A stretch of 12,088 nucleotides of DNA, taken from the NCBI GenBank assembly GCA_964367715.1, contig CAYIYO010000056.1:1-12088 (forward strand). Direction: 5' to 3'. The stretch comes from CAYIYO01 sp964367715 (lineage in GTDB: Bacteria; Chlamydiota; Chlamydiia; Chlamydiales; Criblamydiaceae). This document shows, in pieces, positions 1 to 8,126 of this stretch (the stretch's first letter is position 1; each line of letters opens with the position of its first letter). The notes beneath the pieces are model-generated. The model was given only the letters and a program-made list of their open reading frames with translations, ran no database searches and was not told the origin of the DNA. The translations under genes and the position numbers were made by a program.

Positions 1-14
1 AAATTATTTTTATA

Positions 15-992
15 CTATTCCCAAATTTGACGTTTTTGCTTCCTCTCAATAGGTTGTTGCAAAAGATCTGCCGTAGCGATGAGGGGCTTTCGTTTGGCAA
101 TGAAGAGAGCGTGACTGATTCCTCCGTTGTAAAAGAAGAAAGAAGATTTTTTTTCTAAAAAAAGCAAAAGTGTTCGGTTATGATCGAGTAAATTCAGAAT
201 AGGCTTAAACAAAAAATTTACCGTTTTCCAGAAAAATGATAATGGGAATGTGCTGTTAAGGGCAAACCAGTAGTGGTTAAGAAAGAAACGTTTTGCTAGG
301 GCCTCTTTGCGATATTCTTTATTTTTTGAAGCGCGTAGAAAGCGGGAGGGGGCGAGAAAAAAGTCTTTAATGCTGAGGTAGAGAGCGTGGTGGCTAAAGA
401 TCCATTTTTCGAGGTGCAGTTCTGTTGCGGCAAGGTCGGCAAATTGTTGGAGAGCGTTTGTAGAGTGGATGTCGACTGGTGTGGAGCAGACGACACTCCC
501 CTTCGAGTTGACGAGACGCGCAACTTCGGCAAAAAACAGACGGTATTCGCTTGGATCAAGATAGGCGATGAGGTCGAGAGCGATGACCACGTCAAAGGAA
601 GAGTCGTCGAGCAGTGTTTTGGGAACGTAATCGCGTTGGATGGAAATATTTTCTGTGTTGCCTGCGGCTTCGAAGGCTTTTATGGCGTTTGCGGAGATAT
701 CTACAGCCGTGACTTGAGCACCTTTGTCACGTAGTAGTCGAGAAAAATCCCCTTTTCCGGACCCTAGATCGACCGCTATTTTTCCGTTTAGAGCGCCTTG
801 AGACTCTATGAGAGCAAGACTTCTTTGGAGACGTTCTTTTTCCATGCAGTTGCGTGTGGGATCGAATTGTTCCGGATTTTGCAGCCACAGTCGATCGAAT
901 TTTGATTGGGCGAGATCTCTAGCGGATGTTTTTTTAGGTGGAGAGAGGGTGGCTGTATCCACAGAGACTATGTTGAGCGGATTATTTTTCAT
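15..992 (-). CDS. Class I SAM-dependent methyltransferase, substrate unknown
   Basis: This 325-residue protein carries a Rossmann-type methyltransferase core. The SAM-binding glycine motif AVDLGSGKGD lies at residues 73-82, the acidic end of strand 2 (AVDIS) at 96-100, and the strand-4 segment FDVVIALDLIAYLDP at 133-147. Domain order and spacing fit the class I family, which transfers methyl groups from S-adenosylmethionine. The substrate cannot be read from the sequence. After the core, residues about 205-290 are unusually rich in Phe, Leu and Trp and may touch a membrane or bind a hydrophobic substrate. The start is supported by an AAGGA ribosome site about 9 nt upstream. The gene follows hutG after 60 nt on the same strand and may be the last gene of the operon, but a methyltransferase has no known role in histidine breakdown. 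The stop is complete (TAG at 15-17). The family is fairly certain; the function is open. Confidence 0.85.
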   Translation of the reverse strand: MKNNPLNIVSVDTATLSPPKKTSARDLAQSKFDRLWLQNPEQFDPTRNCMEKERLQRSLALIESQGALNGKIAVDLGSGKGDFSRLLRDKGAQVTAVDISANAIKAFEAAGNTENISIQRDYVPKTLLDDSSFDVVIALDLIAYLDPSEYRLFFAEVARLVNSKGSVVCSTPVDIHSTNALQQFADLAATELHLEKWIFSHHALYLSIKDFFLAPSRFLRASKNKEYRKEALAKRFFLNHYWFALNSTFPLSFFWKTVNFLFKPILNLLDHNRTLLLFLEKKSSFFFYNGGISHALFIAKRKPLIATADLLQQPIERKQKRQIWE

Positions 993-1052
993 TTAGTTTC
1001 CTTACAAATTTATGGCAGACCCTAAGCCAAGATCTCATAACGATAATGTTCC

Positions 1053-2009
1053 TTATAATAATTGAGCGAGCAGTGCTGCTGCTAGGGTTGCGGTCGTGTT
1101 GTCGCGGTCGTGAGGAGGCGAGAGTTCAGCGATGTCGACGCTAATGAGTTTTCCTGTTTTTGCGAGAAATTGGAGAAGAGGAATGACATGCCAGGGAAGG
1201 AGACCCAGCGGCTGAGGAGCGCTCACGCCTGGGGCAAAGGGGGCAGCGAAGACGTCGAGACAGATGGTCAGGTAAATGTGAGCGTGCTTTCTAGCAAGTT
1301 CTTTAATTAGGGCAAGCGCCTCCCCTGTTCCTTCTGTATAGAAGGATTCGGCGAGAACGTATTTTATTCCCATTTCTTCTGCGGAATCAAATAGTTGGGA
1401 GGTATTTCCTGTTTGTTGGATTCCAATGCAGGCGTAGGTGAAGTCGAGATTTTTTTGTCTGCGGGCGGTGTAGATTTGTTGAAAAGGAGTGCCGGAGGTT
1501 CCCTTTAGATCACTTGTGAGAGGGCGGATGTCGAAATGGGCATCGATGTTGATGATGGCGCAATCAATCGATGGGTTTGCACGAGAAATTCCTTGAAAGT
1601 TCCCCCAAGCCATTTCGTGGCCACCCCCCAGTACGATAGGGCGAATTCCATTTGTGATCATTAGGCTGACAGCCTCTGCGAGGGCGTCCTGTGCGGACTC
1701 TAAGTCTCCGTCAGTGCAGGTGATCGTGCCGCAGTCAAATAAAGGGGCATCTAAGTTATGTAATGGGATATTTGCAAGAGAGCGACGTAGGGCTACGGGA
1801 CCTTCAACGGCGCCTGGGCGTCCCTGGTTGCGTTTTATTCCTTCCTCGCAGGCGAATCCGAGAAATCCACTTGCATTCTGCTGACGCGGAAATGAGGTAT
1901 TAAGATCCAAATAGGTGATATATTGATGAATCCTTAACGCGTTGTTTCCGTCATTTCTTCCTTGCCATAGGGAGGGGGGAGTATATCTTTTATTGTGTTG
2001 AAGAGGCAT
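1053..2009 (-). CDS. hutG: Formimidoylglutamase (arginase/agmatinase family)
   Basis: HutG hydrolyses N-formimino-L-glutamate to glutamate and formamide, the last step of the four-step histidine degradation route, in the cytoplasm. The 318-residue protein shows the ureohydrolase metal motifs: GGGHE at 128-132, NIDAHFD at 154-160, and LDVFAAPFAPGVSAP at 251-265. The C-terminal SVDIAELSP (290-298) is also typical. Length matches the family. One oddity is that the late aspartate pair, usually D-x-D, reads C-L-D (250-252), so one expected manganese ligand looks like Cys. I chose ATG at 2009 because AAGGAAAA lies at 2015-2022, just upstream; an upstream TTG at 2048 has nothing comparable. With this start the gene overlaps the end of the preceding unknown gene by 20 nt, so translation is probably coupled. 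The location downstream of hutI and the enzyme family support formimidoylglutamase over agmatinase or arginase. Confidence 0.92.
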   Translation of the reverse strand: MPLQHNKRYTPPSLWQGRNDGNNALRIHQYITYLDLNTSFPRQQNASGFLGFACEEGIKRNQGRPGAVEGPVALRRSLANIPLHNLDAPLFDCGTITCTDGDLESAQDALAEAVSLMITNGIRPIVLGGGHEMAWGNFQGISRANPSIDCAIINIDAHFDIRPLTSDLKGTSGTPFQQIYTARRQKNLDFTYACIGIQQTGNTSQLFDSAEEMGIKYVLAESFYTEGTGEALALIKELARKHAHIYLTICLDVFAAPFAPGVSAPQPLGLLPWHVIPLLQFLAKTGKLISVDIAELSPPHDRDNTTATLAAALLAQLL

Positions 2010-3699
2010 TTGTATTTTCCTTGTTGATTCCTTCGATGACTCCGTCAAGAAGAGTGCAGAGGAGAAGTTTTAAAATTAGGGGGCGTTGCGTGATTAAAAA
2101 TAATTTTTCGCTTAACCGTTTGTAAAAGCCGTCGGCATCTGATGACCATGCAAGAAGTCGAACCGCTGCTGATTCTTTTTTTATTTTTTCATCAAAAACC
2201 GCTTTTATTTTGGCGATTATTGCCTTGCATTCTTCTTGTGAAGAGGTGGAATCGGGGGCTGTTAGTGCATCTATCAGGATAGGATCCCCTTCATGATTAT
2301 ATAAAAATAATTTTAACGGGCTAAGAAAAGGAAGAAAAGACTGTTGGTTCAATGCCGTGTGAAGGGATTCTTGAAAGAGGGCCCCTATTTTATTTGTCAT
2401 GGAGGAAAAGAACCAAAAGGCTCCTTTTACTGTTTTAGATGCTTTTCCAATCACTTTTAGTGCATCACAAATCTTTTCAATAATTTTTCCCATTTCTGCT
2501 GAAAAGACCGTATCCTCGGGAGGAGTGGTCACTGATATGGAAAGATCGATTCCTGCTTGTAATTCTGCCATGAGAGCTTCATTAGAAATGAGATTATCGA
2601 TGACTTTGCAGAAGAAATGAGGACCACTCTTTTCTATTAAACCAGGGATTTCTAGCCAAGGTACAAATATTTCTAAGAGCTTAATAAGAGGAAAGTCTCC
2701 TTCATTAGTTCCTTTAAATGCGCGAATGCATAGGCAAATTTTCTCGTTTAATTGTTCGTTTAGTTGTTCTTCGGATGTTTCTAGAGCCATTTTTTCGAAT
2801 AAAAAATTTTCTTCTTCTTTTGGGGTCAAACGCTGAGATAATACTAATTTTGAAACATCCGCATATTTTTTTATAAAGAGAAGAAGATGGGAGAGGATGG
2901 CTGTTGTTAAGTTTTTATGAAGAGCGGAGATTTCAGAAGGAAGAGATCCTTTAAAAAAAGAAGGAACATCTTTGATAAGAAAATCCTCTAGCTCCTGGAT
3001 CATCTTTTCTTCAGATGGTGTAAGAAGGTCTTTTCTAGGATCTTTTTTTAGAACCAGCCAAGAGATGTAATCCATGAAGAGTTTTTTTTTTAGCTCTTCA
3101 TCAATAGTTGCCGCTTGTGTAGGAACCGTTTCAAATTCATCATCAGAATCTTCTCCTAACTCCTTCGGAGAAATAGGTGGCGAGGCTAGCTGTTGAGTAG
3201 ATGTCGGCATTGCAGCAGGTGATCCTATTAATTCAAATTCATCTGTTAGCTTTTCTAATATTTCGAGTTCTTTTTTCCGTTTTTTATTTAAAGGAGAGAA
3301 ATTTTCTTTTAAGAGAGTTTGTACTTGGTCTATAAATTCTTTTTTCCGTTCTCCTTGCGGAAATTGTTCTTTTAATTCAGGATCCTGGATCCTTTCTAAG
3401 TAGCTTTGCAAATTTTCTAAGACCAAATAACTTTCTGCTTTTAAGAGTGTAAAATCTCTAATTGTCGCCCTTAAGGCGCATAGAGCAATGCCTCGATCTA
3501 CCTGAAATTCACTCTCCCAGCCAGGAATATCTGCATCAGTTAACATTAAAATAGTCTTTACAAACGCATTGACACTTTCGACTGTTGCATGAGAAGCGCA
3601 GGAATCAAGGTAAGGGTCATTTATAACGTGATTAATTCTTAATGCAAACTCTGGAAAAGCGGTTGGTACTAGTGAAGAAGTTGTGCTAGTTGCAGACAT
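1990..3699 (-). CDS. Unrecognised 569-residue helical protein inside the hut operon
   Basis: I do not recognise this protein. It has no signal peptide, no clear membrane segment and no catalytic motif I can name. It looks largely alpha-helical. Residues about 1-150 form one helical block that ends in a Lys/Glu-rich stretch (KKRKKELEILEKL, about 137-149). Residues about 155-200 form a Ser/Pro/Thr-rich acidic linker with LASPPISPKELGEDSDDEFE, and a second helical block runs to the C terminus. The start at 3699 is backed by AAAGGA 7 nt upstream and overlaps the end of hutI by 14 nt. Longer in-frame starts up to 3798 lack a ribosome site and would overlap hutI by over 100 nt. The 3' end overlaps hutG by 20 nt. 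G+C is clearly lower than in hutU: three 60-nt lines counted by hand gave about 32-42%, against 42-65% for three lines of hutU. Candidates are an accessory operon protein, a lineage-specific protein or a secreted host-interaction protein; none can be chosen from sequence alone. Confidence 0.85.
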   Translation of the reverse strand: MSATSTTSSLVPTAFPEFALRINHVINDPYLDSCASHATVESVNAFVKTILMLTDADIPGWESEFQVDRGIALCALRATIRDFTLLKAESYLVLENLQSYLERIQDPELKEQFPQGERKKEFIDQVQTLLKENFSPLNKKRKKELEILEKLTDEFELIGSPAAMPTSTQQLASPPISPKELGEDSDDEFETVPTQAATIDEELKKKLFMDYISWLVLKKDPRKDLLTPSEEKMIQELEDFLIKDVPSFFKGSLPSEISALHKNLTTAILSHLLLFIKKYADVSKLVLSQRLTPKEEENFLFEKMALETSEEQLNEQLNEKICLCIRAFKGTNEGDFPLIKLLEIFVPWLEIPGLIEKSGPHFFCKVIDNLISNEALMAELQAGIDLSISVTTPPEDTVFSAEMGKIIEKICDALKVIGKASKTVKGAFWFFSSMTNKIGALFQESLHTALNQQSFLPFLSPLKLFLYNHEGDPILIDALTAPDSTSSQEECKAIIAKIKAVFDEKIKKESAAVRLLAWSSDADGFYKRLSEKLFLITQRPLILKLLLCTLLDGVIEGINKENTNASSTQ

Positions 3700-4924
3700 A
3701 GGAGATTCCTTTAATAAAAACTGTGGTGGGAAGAAGAGATCCTTGGTGGTAAAGGATGTCACGAAAGTCATCGGTTTCGAAAAGAAGAAAGTCGGCATTT
3801 TTTTCAGCAGTGAGCAGTCCCCTATCCGTGCATTCGAGGGCGGCAGCGGCTCTTACCGTGATGGCAGCTAGGGTTTCTGCCATAGAAAGATGTTCTGCTG
3901 CTCCCATTAGCGCTGCGGCGGTGAGGAGACGACCCATCGGGGCGGAGCCCGGATTCCAATCGGAGGCGATGACCAGAGGTAGCCCGTGATCGAGAAGCGC
4001 GCGGGCTGGGGCGAAAGGGAGACCGAGACCTAAGGAGGCGCCTGGGAGAACAATTGGAATGACGTTGCCCTTTTTTAGGGCAATGAAATCTGCCTCTTCG
4101 GAGACCTCGAGATGGTCCGCGCTAAGAGCACCTACTTTGGCAGCGAGGAGGGCGCCGCCGCGTGAGAATTGATCGGCGTGGAGAATGAGAGAAAACCCTT
4201 GCTTTTTTGCTTCGAGAAGGTAGGGAAGAGCGACTTCCGAAGAGAATGCACCTTTTTCGACAAAAATGTCCAAGCGAGTGGCGAGAGAGCGTTCTTTTAT
4301 TAAGGGTAACAGAGCGTCGACAATGTGTTTTAAGTAGGCGGAGGTCGTGGAAAACTCGGGAGGGAGGACGTGTGCGGCGAGGCAGGTGGAGAGAAGCTGA
4401 ACCGGTTGGAGGTGTTTGACTTCTTCAATGACTTCTAGCATTTTTATTTCTGAGGGAACAGAAAGGCCGTAACCACTTTTTATTTCGCAAGTCGTTACTC
4501 CCCCTTTTAGGGCTTCATGTAGACGTATTTTAAGAGCGTCCATTAAAGAGGATTTTGAGGCAGTGCGTGTATGCCGGACCGTATCGAGGATACCTCCTCC
4601 ATTGGCAGCGATTTCTGTGTAGGTGGCTCCTTGAAGACGAAGGGCGTAGTCGGTCGAGCGACGACCGGCCCAGCAGAGATGTGTGTGGGCGTCGAGGAAT
4701 CCTGGGAGAGCCACCATTGGCTTTTCAATTAGAATATGCCGATCCGATGCACGTTTTATTTGAGAGAAGTCCCCTACTTCGATAATTTTTCCGTTGGAAA
4801 AGCGGATGCCTGCATTGGGGATTATTTCTAACTGGGAGTCTTTTAGAGGACCCGCCGAAGGCAGATTTGCCATGGTCACCACTTGTGTTAGTGGGCCGAT
4901 GAGTATTTGTTCGTTACTATTCAT
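3686..4924 (-). CDS. hutI: Imidazolonepropionase
   Basis: HutI opens the imidazolone ring of 4-imidazolone-5-propionate to give N-formimino-L-glutamate, the third step of histidine degradation. The 412-residue protein is a full-length amidohydrolase-superfamily member. The metal-binding HxH sits in PGFLDAHTHLCWAGR (74-88; H80 and H82). Further family motifs are CEIKSGYGLS (146-155), LHADQFS (248-254; H249), SADHLE (268-273; H271) and the final metal aspartate in ASDWNPGS (320-327; D322). The start at 4924 makes an ATGA overlap with the stop of hutU, and GGAG lies about 11 nt upstream. An in-frame ATG seven codons earlier (4945) is less likely. The 3' end overlaps the next gene by 14 nt. Gene order, length and motifs agree, so the assignment is firm. 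Confidence 0.97.
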   Translation of the reverse strand: MNSNEQILIGPLTQVVTMANLPSAGPLKDSQLEIIPNAGIRFSNGKIIEVGDFSQIKRASDRHILIEKPMVALPGFLDAHTHLCWAGRRSTDYALRLQGATYTEIAANGGGILDTVRHTRTASKSSLMDALKIRLHEALKGGVTTCEIKSGYGLSVPSEIKMLEVIEEVKHLQPVQLLSTCLAAHVLPPEFSTTSAYLKHIVDALLPLIKERSLATRLDIFVEKGAFSSEVALPYLLEAKKQGFSLILHADQFSRGGALLAAKVGALSADHLEVSEEADFIALKKGNVIPIVLPGASLGLGLPFAPARALLDHGLPLVIASDWNPGSAPMGRLLTAAALMGAAEHLSMAETLAAITVRAAAALECTDRGLLTAEKNADFLLFETDDFRDILYHQGSLLPTTVFIKGISYVCN

Positions 4925-6600
4925 AAATCGAATTTCTCCGCGCATGCCAGGGCATCGGGATAGCCTGCATCGGCGTGACGGATGACTCCCATGGCTGGAT
5001 CGTTGTTAAGGACGCGTGTGAGACAATCATGGGCGCGAGCGGAGCCATCGGCGACGATTACCATTCCTGCGTGTTGGGAGTAGCCCATGCCCACGCCGCC
5101 GCCATGATGGAGAGAGACCCAGGTAGCACCTGATGCGCAGTTCACAAGAGCGTTTAGGAGAGGCCAGTCGGAGACAGCATCGGATCCATCGGCCATTGCT
5201 TCCGTTTCTCTATAGGGAGAGGCGACAGAACCTGCGTCGAGATGGTCGCGACCGATGACGATTGGGGCTTTAAGTGTTCCATTTTTTACCATCTCGTTAA
5301 AGATCAGACCGGCTTTTTTGCGGTCTCCCATTCCTAACCAGCAGATACGTGCGGGAAGCCCTTGAAAGTGTACTTTTTCTTTTGCGGCTTTTAGCCAGCG
5401 GTGGAGATGCGTATCATTGGGAAATGCTTGGATCATTGCTGCGTCGGTTTTGTAGATATCCTCTGGATCGCCGGAGAGGGCTACCCAGCGAAAAGGACCT
5501 TTTCCTTCGCAAAAGAGAGGACGAATGTACTCTGGAACGAAGCCTGGGATGTCGAATGCATGTTTTTCTCCGCCTTGACGGGCGAATTCCCTTAGGTTGT
5601 TTCCATAGTCAAAGACGATGCAGCCTTGACGCTTTAGTTCGAGGAGAGCGGCGATGTGTGCTGCCATGGTGTTAAGAGAGGCTTTTTTATAGCCGACAGG
5701 GTCTTTTTGACGAAATTCTTTTGCGGTTTCTATCGAATAGCCCGCGGGAACGTAGCCGTGGAGAGGATCATGTGCCGAGGTTTGGTCCGTGGCGGCATCA
5801 GGAAGGATGCCGTCTTCGATCATTTGTTTTAGGACCGTGCTGATGTCGCCGACGAGACCGATGGAGAGAGCCTGTTGTGCTTTTTTAGCTTCTAGGGCCC
5901 ATTGGATGGCTTCTTTGTAGTCGTGCGTCATGCGGTTGATGTATCCCGTTTCGAGACGTTTTTGAATGCGGGAGGGGTCGACATCAATACCGAGGAGGAC
6001 GCCACCGTTAAGGGTGACTGCAAGCGGTTGGGCGCCGCCCATGCCACCAAGGCCTCCTGTGATGATGAGACGACCCTTTAGAGAGCCGTCAAAGTAGCGA
6101 TTGGCAACGGAGGCGAAGGTTTCGTAGGTCCCTTGGAGGATACCTTGCGTACCGATATAGATCCAGCTGCCTGCGGTCATCTGTCCGTACATCATGAGCC
6201 CTTTTTCTTTTAGGTGCTCGAAGTGTTCCCATGTTGCCCAGTGAGGAACTAAGTTGCTGTTCGCGAGGAGGACGCGTGGGGCCTGTGAATGTGTGGGAAG
6301 GATTCCGACTGGTTTACCTGATTGAATGAGGAGAGTTTCGTCATCATTGAGGTTGAGAAGGGCATGGATGATATTATGGAGGGCGTTTAGATTGCGCGCT
6401 GCCTGGCCTGTGCCGCCATAGACGATAAGGTTTTCGGGATCTTCTGCGACTTCTTTATTGAGATTATTGAGCAGCATACGTAGAGGGGCTTCTGTTTGCC
6501 AGGAGCGTGCGTGGAGAGTGTTGCCTGTGGGCGCGCGGTAGTTTGGATGAGACGCAAATTCTTTAATAAATTCTTTGGTTTTTGAGTCTAGTAGTTGCAT
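4921..6600 (-). CDS. hutU: Urocanate hydratase (urocanase)
   Basis: HutU adds water to urocanate to form 4-imidazolone-5-propionate, the second step of histidine degradation, using tightly bound NAD+ as an electrophile. The 559-residue length is normal for bacterial urocanase. Recognisable blocks are VYGGTGQAARN (60-70), TAGSWIYIGTQGILQGTYET (142-161), the glycine-rich ITGGLGGMGGAQPLA (180-194) and the urocanase signature FQGLPARICWLGMGDR (412-427). The signature contains the conserved cysteine C420. The block SLHHGGGVGMGYSQHAGMV (496-514) follows. The start ATG at 6600 has AGGAG 6 nt upstream and lies 15 nt after the hutH stop. The stop overlaps the hutI start as ATGA. G+C is visibly higher here than in the unknown gene downstream. 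No missing block or frameshift is seen. Confidence 0.98.
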   Translation of the reverse strand: MQLLDSKTKEFIKEFASHPNYRAPTGNTLHARSWQTEAPLRMLLNNLNKEVAEDPENLIVYGGTGQAARNLNALHNIIHALLNLNDDETLLIQSGKPVGILPTHSQAPRVLLANSNLVPHWATWEHFEHLKEKGLMMYGQMTAGSWIYIGTQGILQGTYETFASVANRYFDGSLKGRLIITGGLGGMGGAQPLAVTLNGGVLLGIDVDPSRIQKRLETGYINRMTHDYKEAIQWALEAKKAQQALSIGLVGDISTVLKQMIEDGILPDAATDQTSAHDPLHGYVPAGYSIETAKEFRQKDPVGYKKASLNTMAAHIAALLELKRQGCIVFDYGNNLREFARQGGEKHAFDIPGFVPEYIRPLFCEGKGPFRWVALSGDPEDIYKTDAAMIQAFPNDTHLHRWLKAAKEKVHFQGLPARICWLGMGDRKKAGLIFNEMVKNGTLKAPIVIGRDHLDAGSVASPYRETEAMADGSDAVSDWPLLNALVNCASGATWVSLHHGGGVGMGYSQHAGMVIVADGSARAHDCLTRVLNNDPAMGVIRHADAGYPDALACAEKFDL

Positions 6601-6615
6601 GGGGGGCTCCTATCA

Positions 6616-8124
6616 TCATCGTTCGAATTGTTTAATAACTTCTGTCGCTTTTTTTACATCTTCGCTGACGATGCGGTCCCCTTTTAGAGGAGGAACGACA
6701 GAGCGGATAGCTTCGTATAAAGCTTTGGTGCCTTTTCCGAGGCGAGTGATTCCGCGGGCATCGATAGCTTGTGCGGCAGCGATGGCTTCTGCTGCTAGTC
6801 CTACGGCAACATTTTCTACGATTTTTTTAAATTTTCGTGCAGCTGTCATTCCCATTGAGACGTGGTCTTCGACGCCTACATTGCCGGGGATGGAATCTGT
6901 AGAGGCTGGATGGGAGAGAATTTTGTTTTCGTTGACTAGGCTGGCGCTCAGGTATTGAAGACACATGTAGCCTGAGTCGACCCCTTCGTTTGTGGCGAGG
7001 AATCCGGCAAGACCGCTCATATGCGGGTTTAGAAGGAGTTCTAAGCGCCGTTCCGAAATGTTGGCGAATTCTGCAACAGCGATTGCGGCGAAGTCGTAGG
7101 CCATCGCGAGCGGTTGACCGTGGAAGTTTCCTCCGCTAAGAATGAGATCTTCTTCTACAAAAACGAGAGGATTGTCTGTGACTGCGTTGAGTTCTGCTTC
7201 GACAATGGATGTAACGTAGGTTAGGGCGTCGCGACTGGCGCCGTGAACTTGTGGAGCGCATCGAAGGGAATAGGGGTCCTGGATGCGTGCAGGGAATGTT
7301 TTGGGGTTGTTTAGGTAAGAGCCTTTTAAATATTTAAAAATATTTTTCGCGCTTTGAATCTGACCCGATTGACGACGAACATTGTGGATGAGAGGGTTGA
7401 GGGCGCTTAGATTTCCGACCGAGCCTTCGAAGCTTAGGGCGGCGACTAGGTCTGCCATTTCTTGCAAGTGGAGAGCTTTGACTAGGGCGAGACTTCCTAC
7501 GGCGAGCATGATTTGAGTGCCATTGATAAGCCCTAGCCCCTCTTTTTCTACCAGTTCGATCGGCTTTAGACCCGCTTTTTTAAGTGCTGTTCTTGAAGGA
7601 AGTATTTCGCCTTTGTAGAAGACCGTGCCCTCCCCTATCAAAGGAAGAGAGAGATGGGCGAGAGGAATGAGATCGCCGCTGGCACCGACGGAGCCATATT
7701 CTGGGATGACAGGATAGATGTCTGCTTGGATGAGAGCGTGTAGGGCTTGACAGAGCTCTATACGGACCCCTGTATGCCCTTGCAAAAGGACATTGAGACG
7801 AAGTGCCATAGCGAGACGAGTTTCTTCGATAGAGAGAGGTTTTCCCCATCCTGAGGCATGGCTTTTTAAGATGTTGTGTTGGAGTTGATGGAGTTCGGAG
7901 TCGCTGATGCGGATGTTAGCGAAGAATCCGAAACCCGTGTTGATTCCATAGTAGGGAGTCTTGGGATCTCGAGCACGCTCTTTGACCAGCGCGCGAGCGG
8001 CATTAACTCCTTTTTTGACAGCCGTACCGATGGAGAGTGGGATACCGTTACCGATCTGCTCTGCATCATCGAGAAGTAGCCATTGGCCATTTAGTGATAA
8101 ATGATGCGAATTTTTCTTTGGCAT
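6616..8124 (-). CDS. hutH: Histidine ammonia-lyase (histidase)
   Basis: HutH removes ammonia from L-histidine to give trans-urocanate, the committed first step. The 502-residue protein belongs to the aromatic amino acid lyase family. The self-processing MIO prosthetic-group triad Ala-Ser-Gly is at 148-150 within GSVGASGDLIPLAHLSL (144-160). The substrate-loop tyrosine is in YYGINTGFG (58-66). Other family blocks are GLGLINGTQIML (196-207), QDPYSLRCAPQVHG (282-295), TDNPLVF (316-322) and EDHVSMG (419-425). The residue before that block, usually Gln in histidases, is Val418. I chose ATG at 8124 because a strong GAGAGGTGA site sits just upstream; the longer in-frame ATG at 8157 has none and would place translation through the probable promoter. 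It is the first gene of the hut cluster and has a 77-nt leader region in front. Confidence 0.97.
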   Translation of the reverse strand: MPKKNSHHLSLNGQWLLLDDAEQIGNGIPLSIGTAVKKGVNAARALVKERARDPKTPYYGINTGFGFFANIRISDSELHQLQHNILKSHASGWGKPLSIEETRLAMALRLNVLLQGHTGVRIELCQALHALIQADIYPVIPEYGSVGASGDLIPLAHLSLPLIGEGTVFYKGEILPSRTALKKAGLKPIELVEKEGLGLINGTQIMLAVGSLALVKALHLQEMADLVAALSFEGSVGNLSALNPLIHNVRRQSGQIQSAKNIFKYLKGSYLNNPKTFPARIQDPYSLRCAPQVHGASRDALTYVTSIVEAELNAVTDNPLVFVEEDLILSGGNFHGQPLAMAYDFAAIAVAEFANISERRLELLLNPHMSGLAGFLATNEGVDSGYMCLQYLSASLVNENKILSHPASTDSIPGNVGVEDHVSMGMTAARKFKKIVENVAVGLAAEAIAAAQAIDARGITRLGKGTKALYEAIRSVVPPLKGDRIVSEDVKKATEVIKQFER

Positions 8125-8126
8125 GC

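Noticed and set aside
387..734. Plus-strand open frame of 115 codons opposite the methyltransferase
   Set aside because: It is antisense to the SAM-binding core and has no ribosome site or recognisable motif.
993..1052. Possible promoter or terminator between hutG and the methyltransferase
   Set aside because: Only a weak 4-bp inverted repeat (TGGC/GCCA) and no convincing -35/-10 pair were found; only the ribosome site is clear.
2010..2048. TTG start extending HutG by 13 residues
   Set aside because: The extension lacks family similarity and a ribosome site; ATG at 2009 has AAGGAAAA just upstream.
3700..3798. Longer start of the unknown 569-residue protein
   Set aside because: The ATG at 3798 has no ribosome site and would overlap hutI by 113 nt, whereas ATG at 3699 has AAAGGA upstream.
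5349..5675. Plus-strand open frame of 108 codons opposite hutU
   Set aside because: It is antisense to a conserved urocanase region, lacks family features and reflects the codon pattern of hutU.
6575..6958. Plus-strand open frame of 127 codons opposite hutH and the hutU start
   Set aside because: It spans the end of hutH and the start of hutU on the opposite strand and resembles no protein family I know.
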